Made by a program: the position numbers and the translations under genes | Origin: Nilaparvata lugens | Lineage: Eukaryota; Arthropoda; Insecta; Hemiptera; Delphacidae | Assembly: GCF_014356525.2 (NCBI RefSeq) | Contig: NC_052510.1 | Location: 57,156,956-57,220,955, forward strand | Length of the DNA stretch: 64,000 nt | Direction: 5' to 3' | The notes under the pieces: generated by a model | The model's database searches: none | The model's input: only the letters and a program-made list of their open reading frames with translations | What the model was told of the DNA's origin: nothing | Shown: in pieces, positions 46,966 through 59,385 of the stretch | Numbering within the stretch: the stretch's first letter is position 1 | Layout of the letters: every line of letters begins with the position of its first letter

Positions 46966-48633
46966 GTATTTCTGCACGTAGCTAACGTATGAATTATTCC
47001 TTTATAGATTCTTGCATGTCATATTATGAATCTCTGCCATAGATTTAGAAATCAAGTCTCGATGGTTTGGAGAGCATATTATGGGAGTGATTCTTTTACT
47101 CTGCTGCTTCTAATATGTTCACTACCTTTGTTTGATTTTAGACCATAGACATGAAAAGCTATGTCCACCTGTATCACTCCATCTTTATTGAGAATTTTCA
47201 TAACTCTTCTCATCACAAAGTTTCCATAATCTTGCTGCGTATTGAAGTTTTGAAAAGTGAAGTAGGAGTTGAATTCAGGAGAGCCATGTCATCATTATGT
47301 GAATTTGTCAACGATATTTAGGGATTTAGTCAAATCCACAACTAGTTTCACTTACAATTTCATGGGGCAAGTGAGATTAAGAGTTTTTTTCAAATATCCA
47401 TCAGATGTTGACAGAGATTGCGGTTATTGTAGAAATGCATGCTGCACTAAAACTTCAATGCTGAATTATCTTTAAACAGCTAACTAGTAAAAACACAGAG
47501 ATCAGATCTTATTGTTCTAGAATCAACTAAGACTAGGATTTTTGTTTGATTGCATCGTGGAGAATGAAAGAACTCTGTTTCTTTTATAGGTGAGAATAAA
47601 CTTTTACAATTTGCCACAACTATGTTCAGATAAAAATCGTTGGAGACCGAATAACTATTTCTTTCTATACGTTCAAAAGAGAATCACACACTTCTTCACT
47701 TGCTTCCAGACCATTGATAACATTATGCAGATTCTGTTGTCCATCAGAGTCTTGAAGAAAAATGTTATGTTCTCTTGAGAAGGTTATGCTTCTAGAAATT
47801 ATTCTCATCTCTCATTATTCTTGTTTTACTCCATTCGATGACTTTCTTCACAATCTCCAGTGATATCCATAATGATGTCAACATACTTGAACAGAATATC
47901 TTGATGGAAGATTTATTTATATTTTAGCAGCCATTTTAGGAAAGCCTTTGAAGAACTAGCTATTCCAATCACTCAGTTTTGGATGATCGAATGAGGGTTT
48001 GCTCCAAAGCATGATCGGTTGTCACATTTATTAAATTTTCAAGGTTTTATTTGACAGAGAGTCAATGTATTGACTGTATAGAGTTATTGTTTCCTTATTG
48101 GAAATTATTTTCTACTTCTATGGGTATTTTTTTTATATTTTCTAGATATAACACAGACTCCATAACATAGTTTGTGTGATTGAATGAAAAAAGTATGGGA
48201 TCTTTTCTCGTACAGTTTCTATGTGCAACACCAGAGTCCTTCCTTATGAGCATGAATACAATTTAAGATAATTTAAACTATGTTACAATGATCAGTCATA
48301 AATTTCAAGTAGTCATTGATTTTGCATTGTGATTCTAAAAAAACTCCACAAATAGCTCCTGTCTTCTTTCAAATATACTTTGACAATCTCTCATGTTTGA
48401 ACCGTTCATGAGTCCTTGTAGTTGTTTCATGGAATTGATTGCTTGCTCTCACACCTTAATTATACTGATCTCCCCTCAATAGATTTCCAACAGTATTCTC
48501 TCCAAATATTTCAAATTCAAGAGAGATATCTCCCATTCCACTTTCATTCAAGTACCACCCCAAGACAATCAGTCAAACTCAGCCAGATGAAAAGTATCTA
48601 TTCGTAGATATAAGTTACAGAAATCAGTTGATA

Positions 48634-48789
48634 AAGCTGCGTTCACACCAAAGTTATTAACAAAATGTTAAGAACTTGGCAAACACATATGTCCATCATG
48701 TGTATGATAAGTTATGTTCAATGTAATAGAATCTATGAAGATTAAGTTATATTAACATCTCGTTAATAACTTTGGTGTAAACGCAGCTT
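48634..48789. mobile_element. Small foldback MITE with TA duplication
   Basis: Ends AAGCTGCGTTCACACCAAAG and CTTTGGTGTAAACGCAGCTT are inverted and flanked by TA (48632-48633, 48790-48791). Nested inside the 3.26-kb element. Confidence 0.85.
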
Positions 48790-49612
48790 TAGAGTTGTAT
48801 TTCTTTTGTAATAAAATATTTAGTCATATCACATGGGAGTAATTGGCATTATTTGTGCTTCAACTGTAAATTTATATTAGAAAATATTTTACTACTGTTA
48901 CACGGTGCTCTAAATGGGGTAGCCATATTTGTTTAACTTACTCCATTACTTGACTTTCGCAATTCCAAAGTGATCATTGAACTAAATCGAATAATTATTC
49001 TCTCTTAATGGAATATCAGTTTTTTATCGACTGAGAAACACATATAGGATTCTAACAAGATGGTTTATCATTGCAATGTAATCATAAATAATGATAATGA
49101 GATGAAGTTTGTAATTTTGACCATAATAGTATATTATGATGAGAATTATCAATTATTGAGACTTGAGAGTTCAAAAATCGTGTTCAGCAACCGAAAATAC
49201 ATAAGATAGCGTTCCTGAAATACATAATTTGAATGCATAGACTAGTAGGAGCGATGCGATAGACAGGCCATTACGCGCATTAATCATGGGGGAGGACTGC
49301 GCCGCAGCGTAACAGTGCTACTTATCCCCCTCCCACCGCCGCATCTATGATCGTAACCCCCAAACTATATACATCATTGGATTCAGGAAGAAACGGCCTA
49401 CAACGTTTATTGGGCGCCTTTTCCTCTAAGTCGGCTAATGACTTCAATATTCGAGAAATAACAAAATGTCCATAATAAAAAAATACATTTTTCGAGATAT
49501 TTTATTTTTTTACGGAAAAACTATGCGGTTTATCGCAAAAATGTAGAGGACCACATTGAAAGCCAATTATGTGTACATAATATTGAGAAAAAATTAAAAG
49601 CTGTACTATGAA

Positions 49613-50149
49613 TAGTAACTGCAGGACAGGCGATTGTATAAGCGCGCGTTTTTTACAACTTACCGCCCTCCCCCCAAAGCTGTCGACCACCCTGGGACGT
49701 GACGACATCGAGTTTCATATACACTAAAGACCCCCTAACAATAATCCGAAGTCAAATTCTCTGCCTCTCTCATGTATGCTCAATGTAAGCCAGCGCCTGG
49801 ACTATATTGGTGTTCCGACTCTCCTATGTGAGAACTGGATTCACACTCGGACAGTTGAATTCAAGCTGCAGAAATGAGACCTTTATCTTAATAGCAATTA
49901 TTTTGAGGTGGATTGTATTCAAAATTGATTAAAATCGTCGAATCAATATTCAATTGCTAATTAGTTAACCGTAAGAGTGGAGAACAGGTTCTATGTTTTA
50001 CAGCAAACCCTGAAAATGTTTGGAAAAAAGTATTTTTTTTATTGGCAAACAACGATTGTCCAAACTTTTTAAAATGTTTATCCCTGAGTCCCTCAACAAA
50101 CATGTTTACCGAACATGAATGTCGAACATTTTTCCAGTGTGGACACAGC
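49613..50149. other. Unassigned sequence, partly duplicated
   Basis: GCGCGCG near 49641, then the segment shared with 44594-44718, then about 185 bp (49966-50150) absent from copy A. Confidence 0.4.
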
Positions 50150-51367
50150 TCAACATATATCAATCAGTTGATTGCAGTCAAACATTTAATATTGGTTGGT
50201 GAGAATATCAAACTATTGTAAACGGTAGAATCATAACTGAATCATATAATGTCTGTGTATGAACAGTTTTATTCATCCAGCACAACATGGATTCAATTAG
50301 ATTCTTCACCAGTAAGTTTTAGCGTCGTAAAAACTCAACAATCAGGACTCATGTCTATACGAATCTTATTTGACGAATAAGAAACTTCTGATCAAACAAA
50401 AAGCAACAAATCATTCCTACCGACCTATCGTATCAAACTTGACTCAAATTACACACAATCACATCGAATTAATCCCTTGGATCGGTCCCAGGTTAACATA
50501 CAATCATATCAAATTGATTCCTTGGATTCCGTCCCAACTTAACTTACAATCATTCCAAATTGATTCCTTGTAATCCGTCCCAAGTAAACTTACAACCATA
50601 CCAAATTAATTCCTGGGTATCGGTTTCAAGTCAAATGTTACCAGAGTTCATCTCTTGAGAAGTATAATTGAATCTGGAGCAAGTAGATTAAATTTTTAGT
50701 ACAGAGTAAAGGAAGGCAGACGAGCTTGGAATGAATTCAAGGTAACTGAAAAGTTCAACGTGGAACCAATGAGGCGATTCAGCCGTTAGCAGTCGATTGG
50801 AATATAGTAGGATCTATCCGTATATCTATAGATGAGGAATATATACAGCAGGATTCACCGGAGAAGGAATGAGCCCCGTCGTTTACATATATATTGGGCC
50901 GAAAAGAGTACGCGAGAGCTAATGCTGAAAAGGGCAGGAGGTAGTTAATGTTAAGGGACTGAAAAGCCTGTTTTTTAATTTGTTTCCTTATCGAAAGCCG
51001 AAAATCGAGGGAGAGAAAGTCTTAAGGAAACAGGTACAACGAAGGAAGCAGGGAAACAGGATTTATGTGAGATTTAATTTTCAATCTCTTTTTATATTGA
51101 TGGAAAACAAAGTTAATTGTAGGCCTACTCTGTGCCTTGAATTTATTTTTTTCAAATTCAAATTCATCTCCATACAGAATAAATAAATAATACAAATACA
51201 AATACAAGATGCAATGTGAATTTTAAACTGAAAAATACTCTGTATATTAAATCTATAATATCAAATTTGAACTTAGATTTTCTTAATTCTAACCAACATT
51301 CAAATTACAATCTCTTTCTCATGGATGAAAAGCATATTCAATGTACTTGGCATTTTTTTCTGTAGAA

Positions 51368-51794
51368 TCCTATTATATCAAGCGAGCAATTTCTGTATTT
51401 ATATATCTGGTTATTTCTATATCTGGTTATTTTTATATATGGCTATTTTTATATCTGGTTATTTATGTTCAACAGATCTCGAAAACAGCTCTAACGATTT
51501 TCACGAAATTTGGAACATAGTAGGTTTATGATATAATGATTCGATTACACTAGGTCTCATCCTTGGGAAAACTCGCTGAACGACATTAAAAGGATAATTC
51601 ATCCTTGGCTGAAACAGCTGTGGATAGTAAAAAAGGAGTGAGCGAGTGAGTATGTGAAAAATCAAAATATCGCATCCCCGAAATACAGAAGATGACATAT
51701 AGCCAGCTGTGAAATATAAACACGATCATTTTAGAGAATTGTGTTCTGTCCATCAATAAATAAAAATAACGAGCGAAGCTCGGTGCCCTGATAT
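51368..51794 (+). mobile_element. Helitron-like family C, copy 5
   Basis: Starts TCCTATTATATCAAGCGAGC after A, and ends with CGAGC-GAA-GCTCG and GGTGCCCTGATAT before T. Confidence 0.75.
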
Positions 51795-51901
51795 TAAGAC
51801 TATTATTTCAAAAGCTGTGACCTTTCAATATATCGCCTATGAAATGATACACTCAGATTTTAATTCCAATATTTTCTTTTATTGATGGAGTACAATAGTT
51901 A

Positions 51902-52375
51902 TTTGTGCATCTAGGGACTAAAGTGCAACTTTTCTCCCTGAGGGAAACTGTTGTCGCCCGATGGCGTAGCCGAGGGCGACAATTTCCCTGAGGGAGAATA
52001 AGTACTTTAGTCCCGTGATGCACACAACATTTTTCCTCCACCTACACCAATACCTATAACAATGAATAATTTTACTACTCTTCAGACAATATGCGAGACA
52101 ATATGGTAACAGTGACTGGGCTGCTATAGTGAGCAGAGGTGCAACGAAGCACAACGCGCTAATTATTATTCATTGTTATGGGCAATTATCATTCTTCAAT
52201 CGCGGCGTTGTCGGACTTCTTCCCATGTTAATCTTATGGGTTATTTTTACTCCCTTGGGAGTAAAAGTGATCACTTTCCCGCTGGGAATTATTTTTAGTC
52301 CCATGGGAGGAAAAGTAGTACTTTAGTATTCGATTCAGGGTGTAAAATGAGACTTTTGATAGTAGGTGGAGGAAA
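51902..52375. mobile_element. 474-bp insertion with two internal foldbacks
   Basis: Flanked by AGTTA (51897-51901, 52376-52380), and absent from the matching place in the second unit, where a single AGTTA remains (about 54072). Inside, GTGCATC...AGGGACTAAAGT pairs with ACTTTAGTCCC...GATGCAC around a CTCCCTGAGGGAAA stem (51906-52024), and CTCCACCTAC pairs with GTAGGTGGAG (about 52034-52372). No frame of interest. Confidence 0.85.
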
Positions 52376-53558
52376 AGTTAATTGTTATATGAGATTGTTG
52401 CTTGTTTTGTAGATTGAAACCATAATATGAAATTTTTATGAATAGTGCGTATCTGTATGATCCTAAGACAAGAGCTTGCAAGATTCAATTAGATTCTTCA
52501 CCAGTAAGTTTTAGCGTCGTAAAAACTCAACAATCAGGACTCATGTCTATACGAATCTTATTTGACGAATAAGAAACTTCTGATCAAACAAAAAGCAACA
52601 AATCATTCCTACCGACCTATCGTATCAAACTTGACTCAAATTACACACAATCACATCGAATTAATCCCTTGGATCGGTCCCAGGTTAACATACAATCATA
52701 TCAAATTGATTCCTTGGATTCCGTCCCAACTTAACTTACAATCATTCCAAATTGATTCCTTGTAATCCGTCCCAAGTAAACTTACAACCATACCAAATTA
52801 ATTCCTGGGTATCGTTTCAAGTCAATGTTACCAGAGTTCATCTCTTGAGAAGTATAATTGAATCTGGAGCAAGTAGATTAAATTTTTAGTACAGAGTAAA
52901 GGAAGGCAGACGAGCTTGGAATGAATTCAAGGTAACTGAAAAGTTCAACGTGGAACCAATGAGGCGATTCAGCCGTTAGCAGTCGATTGGAATATAGTAG
53001 GATCTATCCGTATATCTATAGATGAGGAATATATACAGCAGGATTCACCGGAGAAGGAATGAGCCCCGTCGTTTACATATATATTGGGCTGAAAAGAGTA
53101 CGCGAGAGCTAATGCTGAAAAGGGCAGGAGGTAGTTAATGTTAAGGGACTGAAAGCCCTGTTTTTTAATTTGTTTCCTTATCGAAAGCCGAAAATCGAGG
53201 GAGAGAAAGTCTTAAGGAAACAGGTACAACGAAGGAAGCAGGGAAACAGGATTTATGTTGAGATTTAATTTTCAATCTCTTTTTATATTGATGGAAAACA
53301 AAGTTAATTGTAGGCCTACTCTGTGCCTTGAATTTATTTTTTTCAAATTCAAATTCATCTCCATACAGAATAAATAAATAATACAAATACAAATACAAGA
53401 TGCAATGTGAATTTTAAACTGAAAAATACTCTGTATATTAAATCTATAATATCAAATTTGAACTTAGATTTTCTTAATTCTAACCAACATTCAAATTACA
53501 ATCTCTTTCTCATGGATGAAAAGCATATTCAATGTACTTGGCATTTTTTTCTGTAGAA

Positions 53559-53970
53559 TCCTATTATATCAAGCGAGCAATTTCTGTATTTATATATCTG
53601 GTTATTTTTATATATGGCTATTTTTATATCTGGTTATTTATGTTCAACAGATCTCGAAAACAGCTCTAACGATTTTCACGAAATTTGGGACATAGTGGGT
53701 TTATGATAAAAAAATTCGATTGCACTAAGTCTCATCCTTGGGAAAACTCGCTGAACGACATTTAAAGGATAATTCATCCTTGGCTGAAACACCTGTGGAT
53801 AGTAAAAAAGTGAGTGAGCGAGTGAGTATGTGAAAAATCAAAATATCACATCCCCAAAATTCATAAGATGACGTATAGCCAGCTGTGAAATATAAACACG
53901 ATCATTTTAGAGAATTTTGTTCTGTTTATCAATAAATAAAAATAACGAGCGAAGCTCGGTGCCCCGATAT
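53559..53970 (+). mobile_element. Helitron-like family C, copy 6
   Basis: Same place in the duplication as copy 5, with the canonical family 3' end GGTGCCCCGATAT. Confidence 0.75.
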
Positions 53971-54249
53971 TAAGACTATTATTTCAAAAGCTGTGACCTT
54001 TCAATATATCGCCTATGAAATGATACACTCAGATTTTAATTCCAATATGTTCTTTTATTGATGGAGTACAGAGTTAATTGTTATATGACATTGTTGCTTG
54101 TTTTGTAGATTGAAACCATAATAATATGAAATTTTTATGAATAGTGCGTATCTGTATGATCCTAGTATGTACCTTGTACCTTGTATGATAAGACAAGAGC
54201 TTGCAAGATTCAACTTGACTGACCATCTCCACTGTATTCTGGTTTCTAT

Positions 54250-55778
54250 TGAAAATCGATGGAATTATAGAGAAAGCCAGGGAAACATTAGAAAGACGTG
54301 GAAAAACAATTGACGCGTTAATAGGATTGAAAAAAAAATAAAGAACCACTAAAAATGATTGTTGATGAGCAGGGAAATAGCATACATGATAGTAATAAAA
54401 TTTCTAATTCGTTTAATTCTCATTTTCTAAATGTTGTGAATAAAATGAATGATGAATTAGAACAAACCACATTGCAAACCAGGGAAGAGTCTGCTAGAAT
54501 ATCAAAAATAAGGTTTCCATACAATTCTCCAACAAATTCAATTTTTCTCCACCCTACAAATCCGGAGGAAGTAGCAAGTATAATAAGAAAATTGAAAAAT
54601 AAATCTTCGCCAGCTGTAGATGGGATAAGCACAAGCATGATTAAAAAAACTTACATGAATTATTTGAACAAATTAACCGATCTAATTAACCTGAGTATTG
54701 CCAAAGGAAAATTCCAAGCATGTTCAAACACAGCGTAGTTATACCTATTCCTAAAAAGCCAAATTGTAAAAACATAGATCAGTTCCACCCAATTTCACTT
54801 TTACCGGTTTTTTCCAAGATTTTAGAAAAATATTCAAGATTAGACTTGAAAACTTTTATAAAAATAATAACTTTTTTAGTGATAACCAATATGGTTTCCG
54901 TGAAGGAAGAAGTACAGAAGCGGCAATTAAAAATCTCATTTCAAAATAAATGACAGTTTTAGTGTTAATAATAGTGTGCAGCTCTGTTTCTTGATATATC
55001 TAAGCATATGATGCAATTGATAAAAACATGCTTCTAAAAAACTTGATTTATCAGGAGTAAGAGGAATTGCCAATGATTGGTTAAGATGCTACCTATCTAA
55101 TAGGAGTCAAAGGGTCAGAATTAACGATACGTTGAGTGAACCCGGGGACATTACCATAGGTATTCCTCAAGGATCAGTGTTATCAAGTACTTTATTAACG
55201 ATTTGACGGATGGTGACTTACAGGGAAAGATTACATCTTTTGCAGACGATACAGTTATATTTTATTCGGCCAAAACAAATCAAGAACTTAAAAATAAATT
55301 AGAAATGGATCTTAAGCACCTTAGGTGGTGGTTTTGCGAAAATAAATTAACTATCAACACAGACAAATCTAATATAATACAATTTAATCTTCAAAACACG
55401 GATCAGGAGTTAACTAGTATTTACTTCCATAAATTAGATTGTGCGCAACAGGTGAATAATATATTGTGTAACTGTGAAACTATAAAACAAGCACGTACAG
55501 TTAAATATCTGGGCCTCATATTGGATAGTAGGCTCACTTGGTCAGATCATGTACAGAAGATAAAAAATGAGTTATTTGTATACATAAGGAAGTTCTATTA
55601 CCTCAGACAGTTATGTCCAAAAGAAGTATTGTTACAATTATACCATGCAATTATTGGTTCTAGATTTATTTATTTATTTAGCGTATGGCAGTATACACAA
55701 CACATTTATGATCACAAAATTCGAAAAAAAAAGAAAACAATAGAAAATTCATATATAAATCGAATGAAAATATCTTAG
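54250..55778 (+). pseudogene. Frameshifted LINE reverse transcriptase (Jockey-like)
   Basis: Successive pieces of one polymerase lie in shifting frames. First comes RKTWKN with a stop near 54310; then a 127-codon piece from 54355 (FNSHFLNVVNK, KNKSSPAVDGISTSMIKK); then IPIPKKPNCKNIDQFHPISL from about 54745; then an NQYGFREGRS-type block near 54885. GIPQGSVL follows near 55161-55184, with a deletion right after it. A 191-codon frame from 55203 has FADDTVIFYS and TVKYLGLILDSRLTW. The endonuclease is missing. The last ~30 codons diverge into a lysine-rich tail, so the 3' end is lost too. Confidence 0.85.
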
Positions 55779-55796
55779 TCACTTTTGACCTGGAAA

Positions 55797-56843
55797 TTAG
55801 AGGCATGCTTCCAGGGTATTTAAGTAGGCTATTGATGCTGGTTTAGCCACCAGGAAATCTTCATGTGCACCTGTGTATGCTGATCTGGGACATTCCTCCA
55901 CTATGTGTCTCACAGTCTGGACTGCTCCACACTCACAGAAAGGGGAGTCAGCCTTCCCCCACTTATGCATCAGATAGGCACATCTACCATGATGAGTTCG
56001 TACCCTATTCAATGCCGACCATGTTTTACGAGGCAAATCGAAGCCTGGTGGCCTTTTGGTTACAAATGGGATGTCAATGTTCTGCTTTGCTGACCACGCT
56101 TGTTGCCAGGCCTCAATTATACGGAAACCTGAATCTAAGGCTGTAATTGCCGTCCTAACCGGTGGCTTACGAGATTGCAGACGTCTCTGGTTGGCATCTT
56201 GTATATCCTCATGTATTGGCAGGCTTCGATTTTCCTGTATCTTCTTGTACTCTCTAGTAAGGGCATTCATGCGTCGAAGATTTGGGGGTGGGATGTGACT
56301 CAACACCGGGAGCCATTCCACAGGGGTAGATTTTAGAACACCACCTATCATTCTCATTGAGTTATTTAGCTGAACATCAACCCTATGAACATGAGAGCTA
56401 TTCATCCAGACTGGAGCACAGTACTCAGCAGCTGAAAAGACAAGGCTTAGGGCTGTAGAGCGTAATGTAGATGCTGAAGCTCCCCATGATGTTCCGCAAA
56501 GTTTTTGCATGATATTGTTTCGGGTTTTTAGTTTTTCTGCTGTCTTTGTTAGGTGCTCTTTGAATGAAAGTGTCCTATCAAGTATCACGCCCAAATATTT
56601 TGGAGCCTTATTGTGTTTAAGGCTTCTATTCTCGAATTGAATTCTTAGCTCTCTGTTAGCTTCTCTATTGTTCAGGTGGAAGCATGCAACTTCTGTTTTA
56701 CTGGCATTTGGTTGGAGACGCCATCTTCGAAAGTACCTACCCATCTCTCTCAAGTCATCTGTAAGAATTTCCTCTGACTCTTCAAATGATTTACACTGTG
56801 TCGATAATACCCAGTCATCAGCATAGCCATGTTTTCTAGTCAA
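55797..56843 (-). pseudogene. 5'-truncated LINE reverse transcriptase with zinc-binding C terminus
   Basis: A 348-codon open frame starts almost exactly at the catalytic box YADDW (aspartates at residues 9 and 10). APKYLGVILDRTLSFKEHL follows (around residues 80-98). Near the end is a CXC-X7-H-X4-C motif (C303, C305, H313, C318), the zinc-binding knuckle of many insect LINE ORF2 proteins. Everything N-terminal of YADD, including the endonuclease, fingers and palm start, is missing. The frame is undamaged, so the copy is young or was captured recently. Its 3' end lies 18 bp from the end of the plus-strand relic, and no poly(A) tail separates them. Confidence 0.9.
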
Positions 56844-57049
56844 GGTTTCTGAATAAATTATGAAAATTTATTTAAAAAATGTATATAAAAAAAAATTGGT
56901 TCTAGAATAAATTATGGAATAATATGCTATGGGAGTGCATACAATGTTCATATTATGCACTTTTATCCTTCCACATGTGCAAAAATGACAAAAAAGTGAG
57001 TTATTCTGTTGGTCAATCAACTTTATCTGTACAATGGTTACAAGAATAT
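56844..57049. other. No recognisable feature
   Basis: AT-rich sequence between a LINE relic and a MITE. Confidence 0.4.
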
Positions 57050-57195
57050 GGCCCGGTTGCACAACAGCCGGTTGAATTTAACCGTAATTAATTCTACGAG
57101 AACCAATCAGAGAAGGCGTTCTAGAAAAGGCTTCTCTGATTGGTTCTCGTAGAATTGATCACGGTTAAAATTCAACCGGCTGTTGTGCAACTGGC
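57050..57195. mobile_element. 146-bp palindromic MITE
   Basis: GGCCCGGTTGCACAACAGCC at the left pairs with GGCTGTTGTGCAACTGGC at the right, and the pairing continues through TTCTACGAGAACCAATCAGA to a short loop near 57120. Similar MITEs with a 'GAACCAATCAGAGAAG' core are common in insect genomes. Confidence 0.9.
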
Positions 57196-59030
57196 ACTCA
57201 CTGTTAAAAATTTGAAGTTGATTGATGAAGCCAATCATGAGTAATCGCTGAGCAAACGAGCTCAAAATAATATTACAATACAATTTTGTGCTGAAAAAAA
57301 GAAACTGAAAGTTTTGAATTTGGAAGGATGAAACACTTTGAATACAATAATGAACTTGATAATCACTCAAAACTTAGTTATTAAAAAACATAGCTGTGAA
57401 AAATCAAGTTATTATAGAGATTTTCAAGCCAAAATATACATGAGGCTGATGAAGCTCCTCTTCAGGTGTGAAATGCATTCCTCAATACTCCAAGAAAAGT
57501 AAGTGTTTTTCAAATATTTACAAGTAACACAGTGTCACAACTACAACAGAGCCAAAATATATATATCATTCTTCTTACTCCTATCATCATCATCAGCTTC
57601 AATCGAATTTGAATAATATAGTATTAATATAAGTGCAGCACATTTGTTTAAATTGAATTGAAAATCTGTAGAAAATATAAAGTTTCTCTTCCTACAACAT
57701 AATCTGTTATCCAAGTTGAACTTTCAAGACTTTTGATCAAGTAAAGGTGTCAGCTGACTGCAGGGGATCGAAATAAATCATGCTTGGATGAATCCTGCCG
57801 AGTCAGCAATAGATATTGACAAGGCAAGGTAGAGTTTTCAATAATGCATCGATTTTAATAAGATCGAGCCTTGAAGGAAGAGCTGATCAGTGAGATGGAG
57901 GTAGAGCTGATCAGTGAGAGGAAAGGGAAGAGAGAATGATCTGATCAATGAGAGGAAAAGAGATAGAGAATGAGCTGATCAGTGAGAGGGAATGAGAGGG
58001 TATAGGAGAGGATGAGTAGTACGGCCTATTTTCGTTAGAAGAATCAGCGATCCAAAGAAGACCAGGTGAATTTATGATGATAGAGTTGGAAAAAGCTTTC
58101 TCAACCGAAGAAGCAGCCGTGGCTGTCTGTCAAAATTTTGCCGAGAACAACCAGATTCAAAGTTGCAAAGAATTGCAGGCTGAAATTTCTGCCTTGAAAC
58201 TCGGAATCTCAGAACGTCGAATGAGCTTTTAAATTGATTAACTCTTGGAATGATTGAACACCAAGTGCATGAAAAATTAATTTATAAATTGATGAGGTTC
58301 TCAACAGTTTTCCCACTTGGTGATTGGAGATTAGATCACTGAGAAAGCTTAGTTGATTTTTGAAATTAGGGATTGGAAATTCTGGAGTTATGGAGAGGGA
58401 AAAGTTTGTATGAACAACAAAAACCTTTCTAGATATCTGGATTATCTAGAGTTCTATTACATAAATTATTATTAACTTCATAAAATAGCACTATATCACC
58501 CTTTTTTGGAGTAAATATGAAAAATAGATTAAAAACACAAACTAAAAGTGAATTGAAAATAAGTAGCCCTGATTACTTTTTTTTTCAATTTTAATAAAGT
58601 AGCCCATGCAAGTGATTTTACTGTCAAATCATACTGCAGGATGAACATAAATATTTATTAGAATGATACAGTATTATCTTATGAGCAGAATCATATTATT
58701 TAAAGATTATTGTCAGACCTAGAATATAAAATGTACCTATATTGATTAGGATAAAACAGTATAATCTAATGAACAAAATCCTACACTTGTATGAAGTTTT
58801 ATTCATTTATACATTTCATTCATCCATGCAATAAGTAAATTATCAAAATGATAGGGAGAGGAAGAATAAGAGTTAAAAATAAAATGTTGCAACTTCATAT
58901 ACATTATTTAGTAGCAGGAGAAATTGAATCTGTAACAAGACCAACAACAATTCTCAACAAAAACAGTACAAACTAAATAAAAGCAGCACGTTGAAACCTC
59001 ATGAATCTTTCGAACATGATCCGGACATTG
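57196..59030. other. Unassigned, with a GAGCTGATCAGTGAGA tandem
   Basis: At about 57880-58015 the phrase GAGCTGATCAGTGAGA or GATCTGATCAATGAGA recurs four times at 30-40-bp spacing with purine-rich filler. The remainder is AT-rich, with no recognisable feature. Confidence 0.45.
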
Positions 59031-59144
59031 GTCTACCTGCAGACCAGTTTTCGGACAGACTGTTTGGCGGTAACGAGCGGCAACGAGCAATTGGGATGCG
59101 CCCAGATTTAATGGTCGGTGAACGGGTGGTGGCTGGGTAGCGAT

Positions 59145-59385
59145 AGTATACCTATATACTAACCTTGGTAACGTTGGCGAAGCGGGGATTGTATATAACT
59201 ATATATTAGCCCTAGTGTAGCAGGGATTCTATACCTATATAGTAGACTTGGAGATGGTAATATTGGAGCAGATACTAAACCTATATACTAGCCTTGTTAA
59301 CGCTGGTGGAGCAGCGATTATATACCTATTTATAAGCCTCAGTGGTGGTAGTGGAGAAGATGCACTATACCTGTATACTGGCCCG
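59145..59385. repeat. Diverged tandem repeat of short hairpins with CCTA loops
   Basis: Units of about 40-50 bp carry TATACCTATATA-type cores separated by CTTGGTAACGTTGGNGNAGC-like spacers. Perfect small hairpins include AGTATA-CCTA-TATACT (59145-59160), CTATA-CCTA-TATAG (59229-59242) and TATAC-CT-GTATA (near 59369). The outer stem base pair changes between units but remains complementary. Confidence 0.65.

Larger units (their letters stand above)
46354..49612. mobile_element. 3.26-kb TIR element with about 496-bp arms
   Basis: The left arm (46354-46849) and the right arm (49118-49612) are near-identical inverted copies: TTCATAGTACAGCTTTTAAT at the left, ATTAAAAGCTGTACTATGAA at the right. 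Both hold GGCGCCCAATAAACGTTGTA-type sequence and a GC-rich block. The interior of about 2.3 kb has only frames of up to 68 codons and no recognisable transposase. It contains a family K tail (46867-46965) and a MITE (48634-48789). No target duplication could be fixed. Confidence 0.85.
50150..54213. repeat. Tandem duplication, copies B and C, 2192-bp offset
   Basis: Unit one starts at 50290 and unit two at 52482, each with GATTCAATTAG; unit two ends at 54207-54213 with GATTCAA again. The units are near-identical except for a 474-bp insertion in unit one (51902-52375) and small indels. Each holds a segment of the 1-kb repeat and a family C element. Confidence 0.95.

Noticed and set aside
49502..49708. 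Minus-strand frame as a gene
   Set aside because: It lies mostly within the right arm of the 3.26-kb TIR element; the matching left arm does not keep the frame.
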